Below, piece by piece: positions 12,678 through 24,567 of a stretch of 64,000 bases of DNA. Made by a program: the position numbers and the translations under genes. Under the pieces are notes generated by a model. The model made no database searches. It was not told where the DNA came from and saw only the letters and a program-made list of their open reading frames with translations. How positions within the stretch are numbered: position 1 is the stretch's first letter; the number at the start of each line of letters is the position of its first letter. Source of the DNA: Lichina pygmaea (lineage: Eukaryota; Ascomycota; Lichinomycetes; Lichinales; Lichinaceae); the NCBI GenBank assembly GCA_963422465.1, contig OY730173.1, forward strand, positions 3,162,001 through 3,226,000, written 5' to 3'.

Positions 12678-14548
12678 TCAATGGAAGAGCGACGCAAGAT
12701 CACGCTTTGCCGGCGTCGTCGAGTCGGTGAACCTCATCGTGCCAATCTCGCACCAGTTCTTGATGGGCTGGTCGGGCGCACGGATCTTGTCAGCGTTGTG
12801 GTGGAGAGCGGAGAGGAAGCCGACGGAGGATCGAGCAAGGGGAGGGCGAGAAGATGGCAAGGTGGGCCGGATGGGTCCTGGCCGAGAGGCAGAAGTACGT
12901 ACCAGGCAGCTCAGGTACTTGCACCAGCGACATTCTGTCCGGTCCTTGTAAAAGTTGTTCATGAGCACGATGAAGACGATGAGAACGCCGATGAGTGCGC
13001 CGGCTCGACAGAGCCACCAGGCCCACCAGAGCGGCCTCCGACCCTTGAAGAAGCCGACGGGGCGCTTGATGAAGCCCGAGAGAGCCGTCTTGGCGTCGGT
13101 CGTCACGGGCCGGTACGGCGGCTCGCCCTGGCCTATCCGTTGGCGGAGCGCGCTCGGAGAGTGCAGGAGACATATGCCAAGGACGAGACCCATGAGGAAG
13201 CCACCGATATGCGAGAAGTTGTCGAGCCCCGGGAGCAGACCGAGGACGAAGCAGATGACGATGTCGAGCATGATGTACGCCAGCTCCTTCAGCGGCGAGC
13301 GTCGTTCCCTCCACTTGTACAGCAGGTCGAGCAGGTTCAGCGCGAAGATGCCGAAGAGGCAGCCTGACGCTCCGCTGTCGAAGAGGGCGGTCAGTGGCGG
13401 GGACGGGCAGAGCTGGTGGGCAGCAGCAGCCGCAGCGGCAGCAAGGCGGGAGAGACTCACGTCGAAGCGATCGTGGGCGGTGCAAAGTTGCCACCGAACA
13501 CGAAACCGAAGATGCCGCTGCTGAAGTAGACCAAGGCCAGGCGGAGCGGGCCGATGGTCTTCTCCATGTCCCTGCCCAAGGTCAACTGCAGCAGCATGTT
13601 GAAGCAGATGTGGATGATGCCGGCGTGCAGGAAGATGGGGACGATGAAACGGAACCACTGGTTCGGCTGCGGCGTGTCCTCGGGCGTCGAGCCGTCGCTG
13701 GGTAACGGCACGCCGGAGAAACCGCAGAGATCAGACAACGAGCATCGGTTGGTCGGGTCGTCCGGGTTCGATGTCGTGCTGTTGGGACACATGAACCGGA
13801 TCGAGGTGATGTTCTGTATCCCGCCCGTCCAGCGCATGCAGGGTACGAATCTCGCGCCCATGTTGATGAGAAGCTGTGGCGATGGCCCTATCATGGGATT
13901 GAACCGCGGCTTGATCATGATCGGCGATTTGGTGAGAACGGCTTTCTCGAGGCGCGCCGGCATCAGCATGGAGTTCGGCGTCGACCGTCGTCAAGCGCGG
14001 GCGTGGCACCCACCGTTCCTGATGAGCTCCCCGACGAAGACGGCCACCTGGATGGCCGTCATGGTGTAGACGAACCAGGTGATCCGTGTTCCCGGCTTCA
14101 GCAACCCGCCGACGCTATACTTCCTTCTCTTGCGACCCGGCTCGACATCGGTCGCGCCGGTAGCCGGATCTGGGTTGTAAAGGGTCTGCTGGTCCTGGCC
14201 GCCCTGGTAGTCGGTCGTGCCCTGCGCCGCGTGCGTCTTGAGGGGTATGTTGTCGGCGAACGGATTCGGTCCGTGTGGATCGCCGGGACCTCCGCCGACG
14301 GCGTAGTAGTCTGCGCTGGCTCCGTCATATGGTCCGTCATGGTACTGCTGTGGATGGCCTTGAGTCCTGCCGTCGGCGGGATCATCGAACGGAGAGGTCA
14401 GATGTGGATCATGCGATGTGGGACCAGAGACAGGGTAGCTTGTAGGAGGGTCTAGTGACGAGGGGGGCACTGGAGGGAGCGGCGCGTTGTAGTCGACTGC
14501 CGGCCGGCCTGAGGCTGGAGCACTGTTGTAGTAGTCGTTGGCAGCCAT
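12678..14548 (-). CDS. Rhomboid-family intramembrane serine protease (525 aa)
   Basis: Predicted to cleave membrane proteins within the lipid bilayer. Four exons: 14548-14014, 13941-13461, 13374-12903 and 12767-12678. Introns are 13942-14013, 13375-13460 and 12768-12902. Each junction keeps the frame and restores family sequence, for example GELIRN-AVLTKSPIMIKPRFNPMIG and TIAST-GASGCLFG. The N-terminal ~150 residues are a Pro/Asp-rich cytosolic tail. The rhomboid core shows FLHAGIIHICFNM, the nucleophile motif GASG (Ser), and the partner His in FSHIGGFLMG. A last membrane segment (ALIGVLIVFIVLMNNFY) and a Cys-rich CRWCKYLSCLPIKNWC end follow. Both catalytic residues are present, so it should be active rather than an iRhom. 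It is divergently arranged with the Pol delta gene. Confidence 0.92.
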
Positions 14549-15475
14549 GTCGAGATGGCGAAGCGGCGAGACGCGAAAGCAAGGTCAACTGGGATGGGTG
14601 ACGATCTCAGCAGTTATCGTGCGAGCCGACCAGGATGCAAACCAAGTCCGGTTTGATCGATACACGTACGTCCGGCTCGTACAGTACCTCCGCTCAGTAT
14701 TTGACCAGCTGGCGCCTGCTCCCGAGCCTGCAGGTGGGGGGTTCGGCTGAGCCAGTCCTTCCCGGCTGACGTTAGATGCGCCCCGGGGTCCGCTCGATCC
14801 CCTCCCTCTTCCTGTCCCTTCCACCCAAGCCGACCAAAGCCTCTCCTCGATACGGAAGTATATGCTCGTGATACTGATTATCTGGTCTTGGCCATCACCA
14901 TCACCACGCCGCTTGCGCTTCGGAAGACGACGTCGTCCTTGGGGTGCGATGACGAAGCAAAGTCGCTCTGGTCCCAGAGCGAGTTTCAAGAGGGATGGGG
15001 CCACCTGGGCACGCTAGGGATTTCCCCGATCGAGCTGACGATATATCAAGAGAAAATACTTTCTTGACAGCTTGCGCTGCAGTTCGAAACGAGTATCTGT
15101 CAGAATTCACAAGACGCTACTACGTGTCACGCCTCCTCCAAGCGAGAGGGGCGACTAGCACTGCCTCAGCCCAGGCGCGCTAGTGACACCGGGTTTTTTG
15201 TTTCAGCTTCTACGGTGTACTGGTAGTTACGTAGAGCACACCCTACAGTAATAAGCTTCACCGGGGAGGACCGATTACGTAAGCAGGTATGGAGGCGTAC
15301 CGTGGTCGAGTATCACGTGAGTACACGTGATGCGGCTCTCAGCGCGTCGCCGGCAGAGGCCCGCGAGAGGACGCGACGAATTAATTACCCGTGCCATTGG
15401 GGGGGGCACCGAGCTTCTTCTACTCGTAAGTCCGGAGCAGACGGCATCGGATCTCCCACCAGCGACACCACTACC
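14549..15475. other. Divergent promoter region, rhomboid / DNA polymerase delta
   Basis: 0.93 kb between divergent starts, serving both genes. No other gene seen. It contains two CACGTG boxes and ACGCG-type sites close to the Pol delta start, annotated separately. Confidence 0.6.
15314..15377 (+). promoter_or_regulatory. Paired CACGTG boxes and ACGCG-type elements upstream of Pol delta
   Basis: CACGTG occurs at 15314-15319 and 15324-15329, ten bases apart, about 150 bp before the Pol delta ATG. GCGTC (reverse of GACGC) lies at 15344-15348 and GACGCGAC at 15370-15377. ACGCG cores are the binding motif of the MBF G1/S activator in yeasts, and Pol delta is a classic G1/S gene. The regulatory role here is inference. 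Confidence 0.35.
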
Positions 15476-18400
15476 ATGGCGACAGCAGCAGCACGTAAGA
15501 ACAAGCGGGTGCTCGCCGATGCGACCAACGCCCGCACTAACATCGCGGCGTCCTCACCTGGCTCGGCCAAGAAGCGGAAACTGGAGGCTCCGTCTACACC
15601 GGCCAATGGATACCGAGCGGACTACGGTGGCCCTCCTGGCAAGATCGGCTCCAGCCAGCCAAAGAGTCAGTTCGAGGAGGAGGTTCTGGAGAAGCTGACC
15701 CAGGACATCAACGGCCTCAAGGAAAGGGGCTCCGAGAAGGATCAGCAATGGGCAAGGCCGCCCCTCGACGGCTTTGACGAAAGTCGCAGCGACCTGTGTT
15801 TCCAGCAGATCGAGGCCGAGGAAGGCACCATACACGGTGGAAAGACGGCGGTCAAGCTCTTCGGAGTCACAGAGGTGACGCTCGCGATGCATGCCCCCGG
15901 TCGGGAGACGGATCGCTGACGCGAGATTGGCGACAGGCCGGCCATTCGGTGCTGTTGCACGTGACCGATTTCCTCCATTATCTCTACGTCGCCGCTCCCG
16001 TGTCGTTCTCCCAGAAGGACTGCGAGCCGTACCGCGCCTACCTCGAGAGCCAGCTCGCTCAGCATCAGCCGGTCGTCCACTCGGTGCAGATGCTCCTTCG
16101 CGAGAACCTGTTCGGCTACCAGGGTGGCAAGCAGAGCCCGTACCTGAAGATCACCGTCACCGAGCCTCGATTCATCAATCGGCTGAGGGTGACGATAGAG
16201 GAAGGCAACGCCAACTGGAAGGGACTGTGGAAGCGTGCCGAAGGTGGCGTTCTCACCTTCGACAGCATCCAGTATGTCTTGCGGTTCATGGTCGACACCA
16301 AAGTCAGTGCCACGCCTCGAGACCTCGACGGCCGCGAACCGGACCGAGGCTGACCCTTGCGCAGGTGGCCGGGATGTCGTGGGTCGAAGCCCCTGCAGGA
16401 AAATATCGCCTGCTGCCGTTCAGGGACCGTCAGTCGAACTGTCAGATCGAAGCGGCTATCCACTACCGAGATCTCATCGCGCATCCTTCGGAGGGCGAGT
16501 GGGCGAAGATGGCTCCGCTTCGCATCCTCTCCTTCGACATCGAATGCGCCGGTCGCAAGGGCGTCTTCCCAGAGGCGCATCACGACCCTGTCATCCAGAT
16601 CGCGAACGTCGTCACGCGCTACGGCGAGACCAAACCCTTTGTTCGCAACGTCTTCTGCCTGGACACCTGCAGCCTGATCGTGAACACGCAGATCTTCGAG
16701 TTCGACGCCGAGCAGAAGATGCTCATGGCCTGGCGGGATTTCCTCGAGAAGGTCGATCCGGACGTCATCATCGGCTACAACATCGCCAACTTTGACTTTC
16801 CCTACCTCCTGGACCGGGCGAAGCACCTCAAGTGCGCCAACTTCTCCTGCTGGACCCGGCTGCTCAGAGTCACGTCGCACGCCAAGGACACCAACTTCTC
16901 GAGCAAGCAGATGGGGAACCGAGACACGAAGGCGACCAACACGAACGGCCGGCTGCAGCTCGACCTGCTCCAGCTGATCCAGCGGGACCATCAGCTGCGC
17001 AGCTACACCCTCAACTCGGTGTGCTCGCATTTCCTCGGCGAGCAGAAGGAGGACGTGCATCACACCATGATCACGGAGCTCTACAACGGAACGCCCGAGT
17101 CCAGGCGTCGGCTCGCCGTGTACTGCCTCAAGGACGCCTACCTGCCCCAGCGACTCATGGACAAGCTTCTCTGCCTGGTCAACTACACCGAGATGGCTCG
17201 GGTCACGGGCGTCCCGTTCAACTACCTGCTCGCGAGGGGGCAGCAGGTCAAGTTCATCAGCCAGCTGTTCCGGAAGGCGCTGGAGCGACAGCTCGTCATC
17301 CCCAACCTCAAGAGCGACGCGTCGGAAGAACAGTACGAAGGTGCCACCGTCATCGAGCCCACCCGAGGATACTACGACGTGCCCATCGCGACCTTGGACT
17401 TTGCGTCGCTGTATCCGAGCATCATCCAGGCCCACAACCTGTGCTACACGACCCTTCTGAAGAAGGACGTGGTCGAGAAGCTGGGTCTGAGGAAGGACGA
17501 GGACTACATCGTCACCCCCAACGGCGACATGTTCTGCACCGCCAAGGTCCGCAAGGGCCTTCTGTCCACCATCCTCGAGGAGCTCCTGACGGCGCGGAAG
17601 CGAGCCAAGAAGGATCTGGCGGTCGAGACCGACCCTTTCAGGAAGGCCGTGCTCAACGGTCGACAGCTGGCCCTGAAGATCAGCGCCAACAGCGTGTACG
17701 GCATCACGGGCGCGACCGTGGGCAAGCTGCCCTGTCTCGCCATCGCCAGCAGCACGACGAGCTACGGGCGCCAGATGATCGAGAAGACCAAAGAGGCGGT
17801 CGAGAGGCGGTACACGACCGCGGAGGGCTACGCCCACGACGCCCAGGTCATCTACGGCGACACGGACTCGGTCATGGTCAAGTTCGGCACCAGGGACCTC
17901 GACAAGGCGATGGAGCTCGGCCAGGAAGCGGCCGCGTACGTGTCCCAGGAGTTCCCGACGCCGATCAAGCTCGAGTTCGAGAAGGTGTACTTTCCCTATC
18001 TCCTGATCAACAAGAAGCGATACGCCGGTCTCTACTGGACCAGCCCGAAGAAGTACGACAAGATGGACAGCAAGGGCATCGAGACGGTGCGGCGAGACAA
18101 CTGTCGGCTCGTGCAGAGCGTCATCGAGACCGTGCTGCGAAAGATTCTCATCGACCGAGACGTCGAGGGCGCGCAAGAGTGAGTTGCGCAAACGGATGCG
18201 TCGTGTGCGCAGAACCCATCGCGCTGACACGAACCTTTTTCTCCCCATCCGGTCAGATTTGTCAAGGACACGATCTCGAACCTGCTGCAGAACAAGGTCG
18301 ACATGTCTCAGCTCGTCATCACCAAGGCACTGGCAAAGAGCGACTACGACGCCAAGCAAGCGCACGTCGAGCTGGCAGAGCGGATGAGAAAACGAGACGC

Positions 18401-18995
18401 CGGGTCGGCTCCTTCGCTGGGCGATCGGGTCGCCTACGTGATCGTCAAAGGTGCCGGCGGGGCCAAGAACTACGAGCGTTCCGAGGATCCGCTGTTCGTC
18501 CTCGAGAACAACGTTCCCATCGACACGAAGTACTACCTCGAGAACCAGCTGGCCAAGCCGCTGGGACGGATCTTCGACCCGATCCTGGGCGAGAAGAAGG
18601 CGGGGCAGCTGCTGACGGGCGAGCACACGCGCACCATCACCGTCGCGGCGCCAAGTCTCGGCGGCTTGATGAAGTTCGCCAAGAAGACCTTCACCTGCAT
18701 GGGCTGCAAGAAGCCCTTGACGGCCAAGGCCGAGATGACCGGCGCCGTGTGCGAGGACTGTCGGCCGCGCCTCGGCGAGCTGTACCAGAAGACCCTGCAC
18801 AAGGCCTCGGACCTCGAGGTGCGCTTTGGCCGGCTGTGGACGCAGTGTCAAAGGTGTCAGGGAAGCATGCACTGCGACGTCATCTGCAGCAGCAAGGACT
18901 GCCCCATCTTCTACATGCGCATGAAGGCGAAGAAGGACGTCGAGGACGCCGACAAGGAGCTGTCGCGCTTCGACCACGATGCCGCGCTATGGTGA
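15476..18995 (+). CDS. pol3: DNA polymerase delta catalytic subunit (1105 aa)
   Basis: Family B replicative polymerase with 3'-5' proofreading exonuclease; main lagging-strand enzyme. Four exons: 15476-15874, 15937-16302, 16365-18178 and 18257-18995. Introns are 62, 62 and 78 bp, the second with a GTCAGT donor. Joins restore known sequence ([54 protein letters not shown]). Exonuclease motif I is FDIECAG with Asp313 and Glu315, then [15 protein letters not shown]. Polymerase motif A is [10 protein letters not shown], motif [14 protein letters not shown] and motif [10 protein letters not shown]. The C-terminus has the zinc site CMGC...CEDC and the Fe-S site [14 protein letters not shown]. Length is nearly that of yeast Pol3 (1097). 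I chose the ATG at 15476 because it directly precedes a typical basic N-terminus; an in-frame ATG at 15302 would add 58 unlikely residues. Confidence 0.97.
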
Positions 18996-20231
18996 GACGA
19001 TCAGACGTTGGCAGGTGAATATCATCAGCATACCGCACGGCGTTTTGGTTCCTGGGGGTCGGAGATGGCAGACAGCTGGTCGAGAGTCCCCTATTTCGGT
19101 ATCGAGAGGGCGTCACTGTCTTTCTAATTAAAAGTCTGATGTTGCCTACGACCATATGAGACTATGTATCGAAGCTCTTCTAGCGTACCGTAACGATGGG
19201 ATACTGCAACAAGAGTCACGAAAAGCAGCACGGCCGTACGACAATCAGGTTGTACGCCTCCTGAAATGGTCGCATTGAATGCTAGCGACTTTGCTCTTCT
19301 CTGTGATCATCTCCATTACATGCCAGGAAGCAATCTGTTGATCAGAAATCAGGCTACTTGTCCGCGTACGTCGTCGTCGTCGTCGTCGTCGTCGTAGGGA
19401 AGAGCTTCAAGCGGGAAAAATCTTGCTTCATCTAGTAGCGACGGTAGGGGACTGCAGGGCTGCATACGAATGCGCCAAGATCCCTCTCTATGGCGTAACT
19501 CCAGATCTAGTAGCGATCTCGGACTGGTAATTAGTTTCTCTCTCCCACCCCGGTCGACGAGGTCTCATCCTTTCAGCAGCACTGGGTGTTGAAATTGCCA
19601 GCGTCAAGGCACCGAGGCCCCAGTCCACCGAGGCCTTACGGCCCGAGGCAGTCCCCCCACCAAGAACACCGGGGATCAGCATACGCAGTACCGGGAGCAG
19701 GCGTAGTGTATATAGCCGGGGCCATTCTGTCCACCTCGAGTCCCAGAAGGCAGAGCGAACCCCTTTGGCACCGCCCAAATCGAACGTCCGTCTCAACACT
19801 ACCGGGTTCGTATCGTAGGCATAGCCAGCTGTCGTTCGACTATTTAGGTGTGATGGCTGCTAGCCTACTACATTCATGGACCGAGATCTTGGTACCCAAG
19901 CCCAAGCTCAATGCTTTCAGTCACGACAGTCATCATTCTGCGCGCCAATGGCGCTTAAATACTACGGTCCGGTCCCGTGGCTCCCCCCTAAGTGAGCTGT
20001 CAGATGTCACATGGCTACGGCAGCGTGGCCGATCCCAGAACGATCAGTGCAGCCCTAAGGGTTAGGCTACTTTAGGCTAGTAAAAAGTTTATCACCCCTT
20101 AGCCCTAATTATCTGACGACGTCACTGGCAGAGTTCTGAGGAAAGCTCCACGTCCAAAAAACAACCCCCTCCCCCCCCCCCCTTCCCAACCCCTCCCACA
20201 CAACACAGAAGACGACAAATCCCAACGAGAG

Positions 20232-20262
20232 CACGTGCCCCAAAATTCGACGCGTATATAAA
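20232..20262 (+). promoter_or_regulatory. CACGTG box and TATATAAA core promoter
   Basis: CACGTG at 20232-20237 and TATATAAA at 20255-20262 are followed within 30-60 bp by C-rich and CT-rich sequence that suits a transcription start. If used, it gives a 5' leader of roughly 700 nt before the ATG at 20984. Position and use are inferred from sequence alone. Confidence 0.55.
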
Positions 20263-20315
20263 GGGGCCCTCCCCCCCCTTTTCTCAAATTTTCTTTCTCC
20301 CTCTTACAACTCACT

Positions 20316-20805
20316 CAACGAACACTCTCATCTGCACATCTCAACAGCACTGCTGAACTGCTTACAACTCTGTTCAACTTCGAGATATCTCAAGTCTACG
20401 GTGCGAAACAAAGCTAAACTGACGGTCTACTTCTCACGGTGAGATCATCAAGAGTTGTCACGTCGGTGGCTGCAACCAACGAGCTCTTTCATCCACCCAG
20501 CTCAACCGCACTTCTCGAGTGCTTAGAGCTTCATTCAACCTCGAGACATCGGGAGCGCACGGTGCGAATCATAGCCGAGCTGACGGTCTACTTCTTACGG
20601 TGAGAGTTATCAAGAGCTGTCACGTCGGCAGTTGGACATAGCTGCAACCCACGAACACTTTCATCCACACACCTCAACAACACTTCTCAGGTGCTCGGAG
20701 TTCGTTCAATCTGGAGACATCGGAAGCGTACGGTGCCAAAATCTGAGCCGACGGTGTACTTTTACGGTGAGAGCTTCGAAGAAGAGAATATCCACGGTGA
20801 TCGCG
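20316..20805 (+). repeat. Three-copy imperfect ~165-bp tandem repeat in a 5' leader
   Basis: Copies begin near 20316, 20477 and 20649. Each opens with CAACGA/CCACGA plus CTYTCATC and continues with TTCAAYNTSGAGAYATC. Each then has TACGGTGC or CACGGTGC and ends in GACGGTSTACTT plus ACGGTGAGA; those GACGG cores start at 20421, 20582 and 20750. The first two spacers also share AGTTGTCACGTCGG or AGCTGTCACGTCGG. The third copy diverges after the last core. It lies downstream of the TATA box and upstream of the next ATG. Confidence 0.8.
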
Positions 20806-20983
20806 TTGCATCCTCCGAGGAAGAGCAATCTGCGCAGCGGACCTACAGGGTCATCGGGAACAATCAAAGAACAACACAGATCACGGTCAGCTCCTACCGT
20901 CGGGAGAGTCGAACCAGCTAGAAGAGCGCAAGGGCAGCCAGACGTCGGAACATTCTACAGCGGACCCTTTAGGACGTCATAAG

Positions 20984-22489
20984 ATGAATTCGCAAGCCAT
21001 GGGTCAACCGGGGCGTGGCATCTCCAGTGCGGCGGTGAGTGCGAGCCTTTTCATGTGCTTGCCAAGTGGTGTGTTAATTTCTTTCTGACGTGTCATCAGC
21101 TCCTTGGTGTCCACCTGCCAATGGTCGAAGGTCATGTGCGCATGCTTCGCTTGATTCAGGAGAATGCCGCCGGGGGCAGTCGGGATTGGAATATTGTCAC
21201 CGCGATGTTGAATCGTGGAAATGCTATGTTGGACGACGTCAAAAACGCGTCTCGTCTCATGGTAAATTTCAAGCCTCTCCAATCTCTTCTACTGAGCTAA
21301 CACGCCTCAGGGTCACGGGGCCGAGGGCCTGGATGAGAATGAGGAGCCATATCTCAACGGAGAGGAACAGAAGCCGAGCACGGCCGAGACCAACGGTGAA
21401 GTGGCCGGACGTCCGAAGAAGGTTCCCAAGTCCAGGATGAAGTCAGTAGAGTCCACGGCGACCTCGGACCAGCCCTACATCAAAGTCGAGGAAAGCAGCC
21501 CACCACCAGGGATACAGTCACCAAGCATTCCCACGATGAAGGATTCGGCTCCCAAGGAGAGTTCCTCGCCCGCGGCTGCATTTATTGCCTCCGGGCTGAA
21601 TGCCCTACGCAAGCGCGATCTTGGCGAAAGGTCGTCGGAAGGAATCGAGGCATCCCCGACGAAGAAAGTGATGAACAAGAAGCCGACGAACGATCTTGCG
21701 CCTGCCATCGAGTTTGAAGACATCACAGACGAGGTGGACGCGCGTTTGAAGGCCAAGGAGCAGCTACGAGCCGGAGCCGAGGCTGAGCTTCAGGCTCAAG
21801 TCCAGACCCTGGCTCAGGCCCAGATCAAGAAAGAGGACATTGTCGAGAACAAGCGCAAGAGGGTTTACGAAGAGCCCGAGGCGGACGTCAAGCCCGCTCA
21901 ATCGGCCGCTGCTACGGAGGATGCGAAGCCGAGGGCGAAGCGTACCAGGAAGACCGTCGTCAAGACTGAAAACGGGTCAAAGGAGAGCACGGCGGACGGT
22001 GAGGAACAGAAGGGAACGAACGGCAAGGCCCAAGCGGCGAAGAAAGAGATCAAGCCCCGAGGAAAGAAGGCGGCGGCGAAGGCGGATTCCCCCAAGCCGA
22101 AGCTGAGAATCAGGATGCCGCGAGCCGCAGCCTCAGCCTCGACCTCCTACACGGAGAGCAGTGTCCAGTCCGAGAGCCCTGGTGCGAGCCTTGCTGGCAA
22201 GCAGCAGGAGAAGGCCAATCCCAAGGGCAAGGGCAAAGCAGTCAATGGAGGGACTGCCAAGGGGAAGAAGCGAAAGGCAGCGGATCCACCCGAATCTGCT
22301 TCGGACGACGATGGCGAGACCATTACCGTACGCGCCGACCCGACCACGGATGACACCGCAGATACTTCGTCCACGGACAAGGCGCCCAGGGGACGCCGTC
22401 GCACCCGCGGCACGGCCGCCGCGACCGTCGACGAAGGAGGTCAGGTGGGGCCGAAGAGGAGACGCAAGAACACCGCCGCCAAGGCATAG
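20984..22489 (+). CDS. Unrecognised basic, Lys/Ala-rich nuclear-type protein (463 aa)
   Basis: I do not recognise this family. Three exons: 20984-21034, 21100-21261 and 21311-22489, with 65- and 49-bp introns carrying CTGAC and GCTAAC branch sites; the small exons join in frame. Residues 18-71 form a compact, likely helical block (LLGVHLPMVEGHVRMLRLIQ... NRGNAMLDDVKNASRLM), the only globular-looking part. The rest is charged and disordered, with an AT-hook-like GRPKK at 104-108, several Lys/Arg clusters (PRAKRTRK, KGKKRKA, PKRRRK) and PRGRRRTRG near the end. Three psi-K-x-E motifs (IKVE, IKKE, VKTE) could accept SUMO. This points to a nuclear DNA- or chromatin-associated protein, which is inference. 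Its TATA promoter and long repeated leader are unusual for the window. Confidence 0.7.
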
Positions 22490-24567
22490 ATCGACGTCAG
22501 TGATCATGGGAGGGTGGGAGGGACCGGGCGGGACGGCAGGAGCGAGCGGATGATATCGAATGCCGCGTGCTGAAACGGAAGGAGGGTACGATTGCTCATT
22601 GTCGGGACCACGGCGTCTTGTCCTGTCAGTGGGTTGCGGACATTTCTGCGGTGTTATTCGGCGATCTCGGCGAGCAGTCACGGGGAGGACTTATACCCAG
22701 ATGGCTACCTATACTTGGCGGTCAAGGCGAAGCACGGCGCATGGACGGTCATGGACGGTACACATTGAACAGCGACAATCACAATGGGGCAAGCAGGGCA
22801 AGCAGAAAAGGGGAAAATGGCTCATGAGGTCATACGGCGGATGTCATGGAACGTGGCGAGGACGGTGGGTATACAATAGAAGAGCATGGTCAGGTGCGGC
22901 AGGAACATAATAGGTGGAGCTAGCCTAGGCCTGGGCAGCTGGGCAGGAATATCAGTACTTGACTCTCTGTCGTCTGGTGGTGGCTGGTGCTTGCAGTCTG
23001 TAGTCGGAGGTCTGGTGTCTGGCATTTGTAGTCTGTAGTCCGCACTCTCCTGTCTGCCGTCTGCGGTGGTATACATAGTCTACTGTCTTCTCTCTTCTGT
23101 CCGCTATCTTCCTTCTCCTGTCTTCCGTCTTCTGGATACTGTGGCCATGCTCTACACACAATCTATCCATTGTCTACATACAATCTACGGTACTGCCGTC
23201 ATCAAACACTCGGCATGTTACATGACAAGACCAGCCAGCACAGCCTGACCCACCAAAAGTGACACGATCGTGTCCCCTCGTAGGCCTTCCGCTACAAAAA
23301 GTCAACCACTAGTAGCTACACCCAAGCACAGCAAGAAAACAGCATGACACGACAACACCAACCTCTGACCCCACCAAGAGCTTATGATGTGCACCAAGAA
23401 GAGACGATCACAAGAAACAAGAGCAGATGATGAACCCATCGATCATCATACAACAGAAAGCGAAGAAAGGAAAGAAAAAAAAAAGAAACCACTGTGATGA
23501 CTGGCTCACCAGAGCCTGATGTAGATATCGTTGATGGCGTGTTCATCTGAAGAGATTTTGCTAGGAGATGATACTGCCCCAAGGATTGGCGTGGAAGGAC
23601 AGCGTGTCTTCTGCGTGGCTAGATGGGTGTGTCAGTTTGGGTGTGGATGTGGACATGGATATGAGTGGATACGGTATGGACAAGGGGTGTGAATGTTCAG
23701 GATAAGCACTTGGGTAAGAACATTTAGGGTACAGCTGTCAGGGCAGATATAGCTATCGGGTACAGATACAGTCATCGGTATGGGTACAGCTAGAGGTATG
23801 GGTACCGACAAGGCCATGGCTCCCTAACTATCGATATCGATCAAGAAGGGGGGAGTGAGTGGTGCTTCTTCTCCGCGTACGGTACCTGCCACTATACGCC
23901 CTGTATGTCGGGCTTTGTGCTCCGAGGATGGCATGTGGTAAATTGACCCGAGAGAACAGCAGGCATGAATACTAGGCGTGGACACTAGGCGTCGACACTG
24001 GGGATGAACACTGGGGATGGACACTGGGGATGGACACTGGGCATGAACGACGGGCATGAACACTCTTGGTGCTTCTTGATGGGTACCCTGTAGTAGATAA
24101 AAGTCGGCACGGTGGGGTAGAAAGGTCTTATACACCCTGCTGTGTACTATCTGCCATGTACCATCTGTCATCTGTCATCCGCCGTGTCTCCTCTTCTCTA
24201 GGTGCAATCTTCTGATATATCTGGCCCATGTACGTAACAATCTCTGGAGAAAAGCGGGTAGTTTGAGGGGCTTCATCGACAATGAGCTTTTGGGATTGGA
24301 TTGGCGTGAAAGGAGACACTGACGGAGCTAGAGAAGGAGAGGGATTAAGGAAAGAGAGATGAGCGTACGGTAGAGAGATACATGGTGGACTTGACAGAGG
24401 GAGGATACAGAGGGATACATGGGAGGAGGAAGAGGATTGAATCGGACAAGATAGAACCCTTGAACCTTGCATGTCTGACAAGACAAGATTTCAAGATCCT
24501 GACAATGCGCGTATCAGTCGACCTCCCTGCCTTGTTGCTTCCAGCACCTCCCGACTCTTGAGACAGA
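22490..24567. other. Intergenic region between convergent genes, repeat-rich
   Basis: About 2.1 kb between the 3' ends of the 20984 gene and the irc22-like gene. No gene seen. 22930-23140 is a CTGTC/AGTCTG-rich stretch of degenerate short repeats. 23620-23820 has repeated GGTATGGGTAC-like words. A 13-bp minisatellite follows at 23962-24065. Confidence 0.55.
23962..24065. repeat. 13-bp minisatellite, eight units
   Basis: Eight contiguous 13-bp units of the form GGSRTGRACACTG, for example GGCGTGGACACTA, GGGATGAACACTG and GGGATGGACACTG. Units at 24014-24026 and 24027-24039 are identical; the outer units are more diverged, as expected for a minisatellite homogenised from its centre. Confidence 0.85.

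Larger units (their letters stand above)
18996..20983. other. Intergenic region upstream of the 20984 gene
   Basis: About 2 kb. The first 1.2 kb (Pol delta 3' flank) shows no gene; it includes a short (GTC)n tract near 19373-19395. The part from about 20160 has a C-rich stretch, a CACGTG box, a TATA box and then a leader with three imperfect repeats, each annotated separately. Confidence 0.55.

Noticed and set aside
15302-15475. Upstream in-frame ATG that would extend Pol delta by 58 residues
   Set aside because: The extension is not like any Pol delta N-terminus, and the ATG at 15476 starts a typical basic N-terminus.
16116-18977. 953-codon open frame antisense to DNA polymerase delta
   Set aside because: A shadow of GC-rich codon use in a confidently identified gene; no domain in the antisense product.
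22940-23140. Possible CRISPR-like or regular repeat array in a CTGTC/AGTCTG-rich stretch
   Set aside because: Units are irregular in length and spacing, and the genome is eukaryotic.
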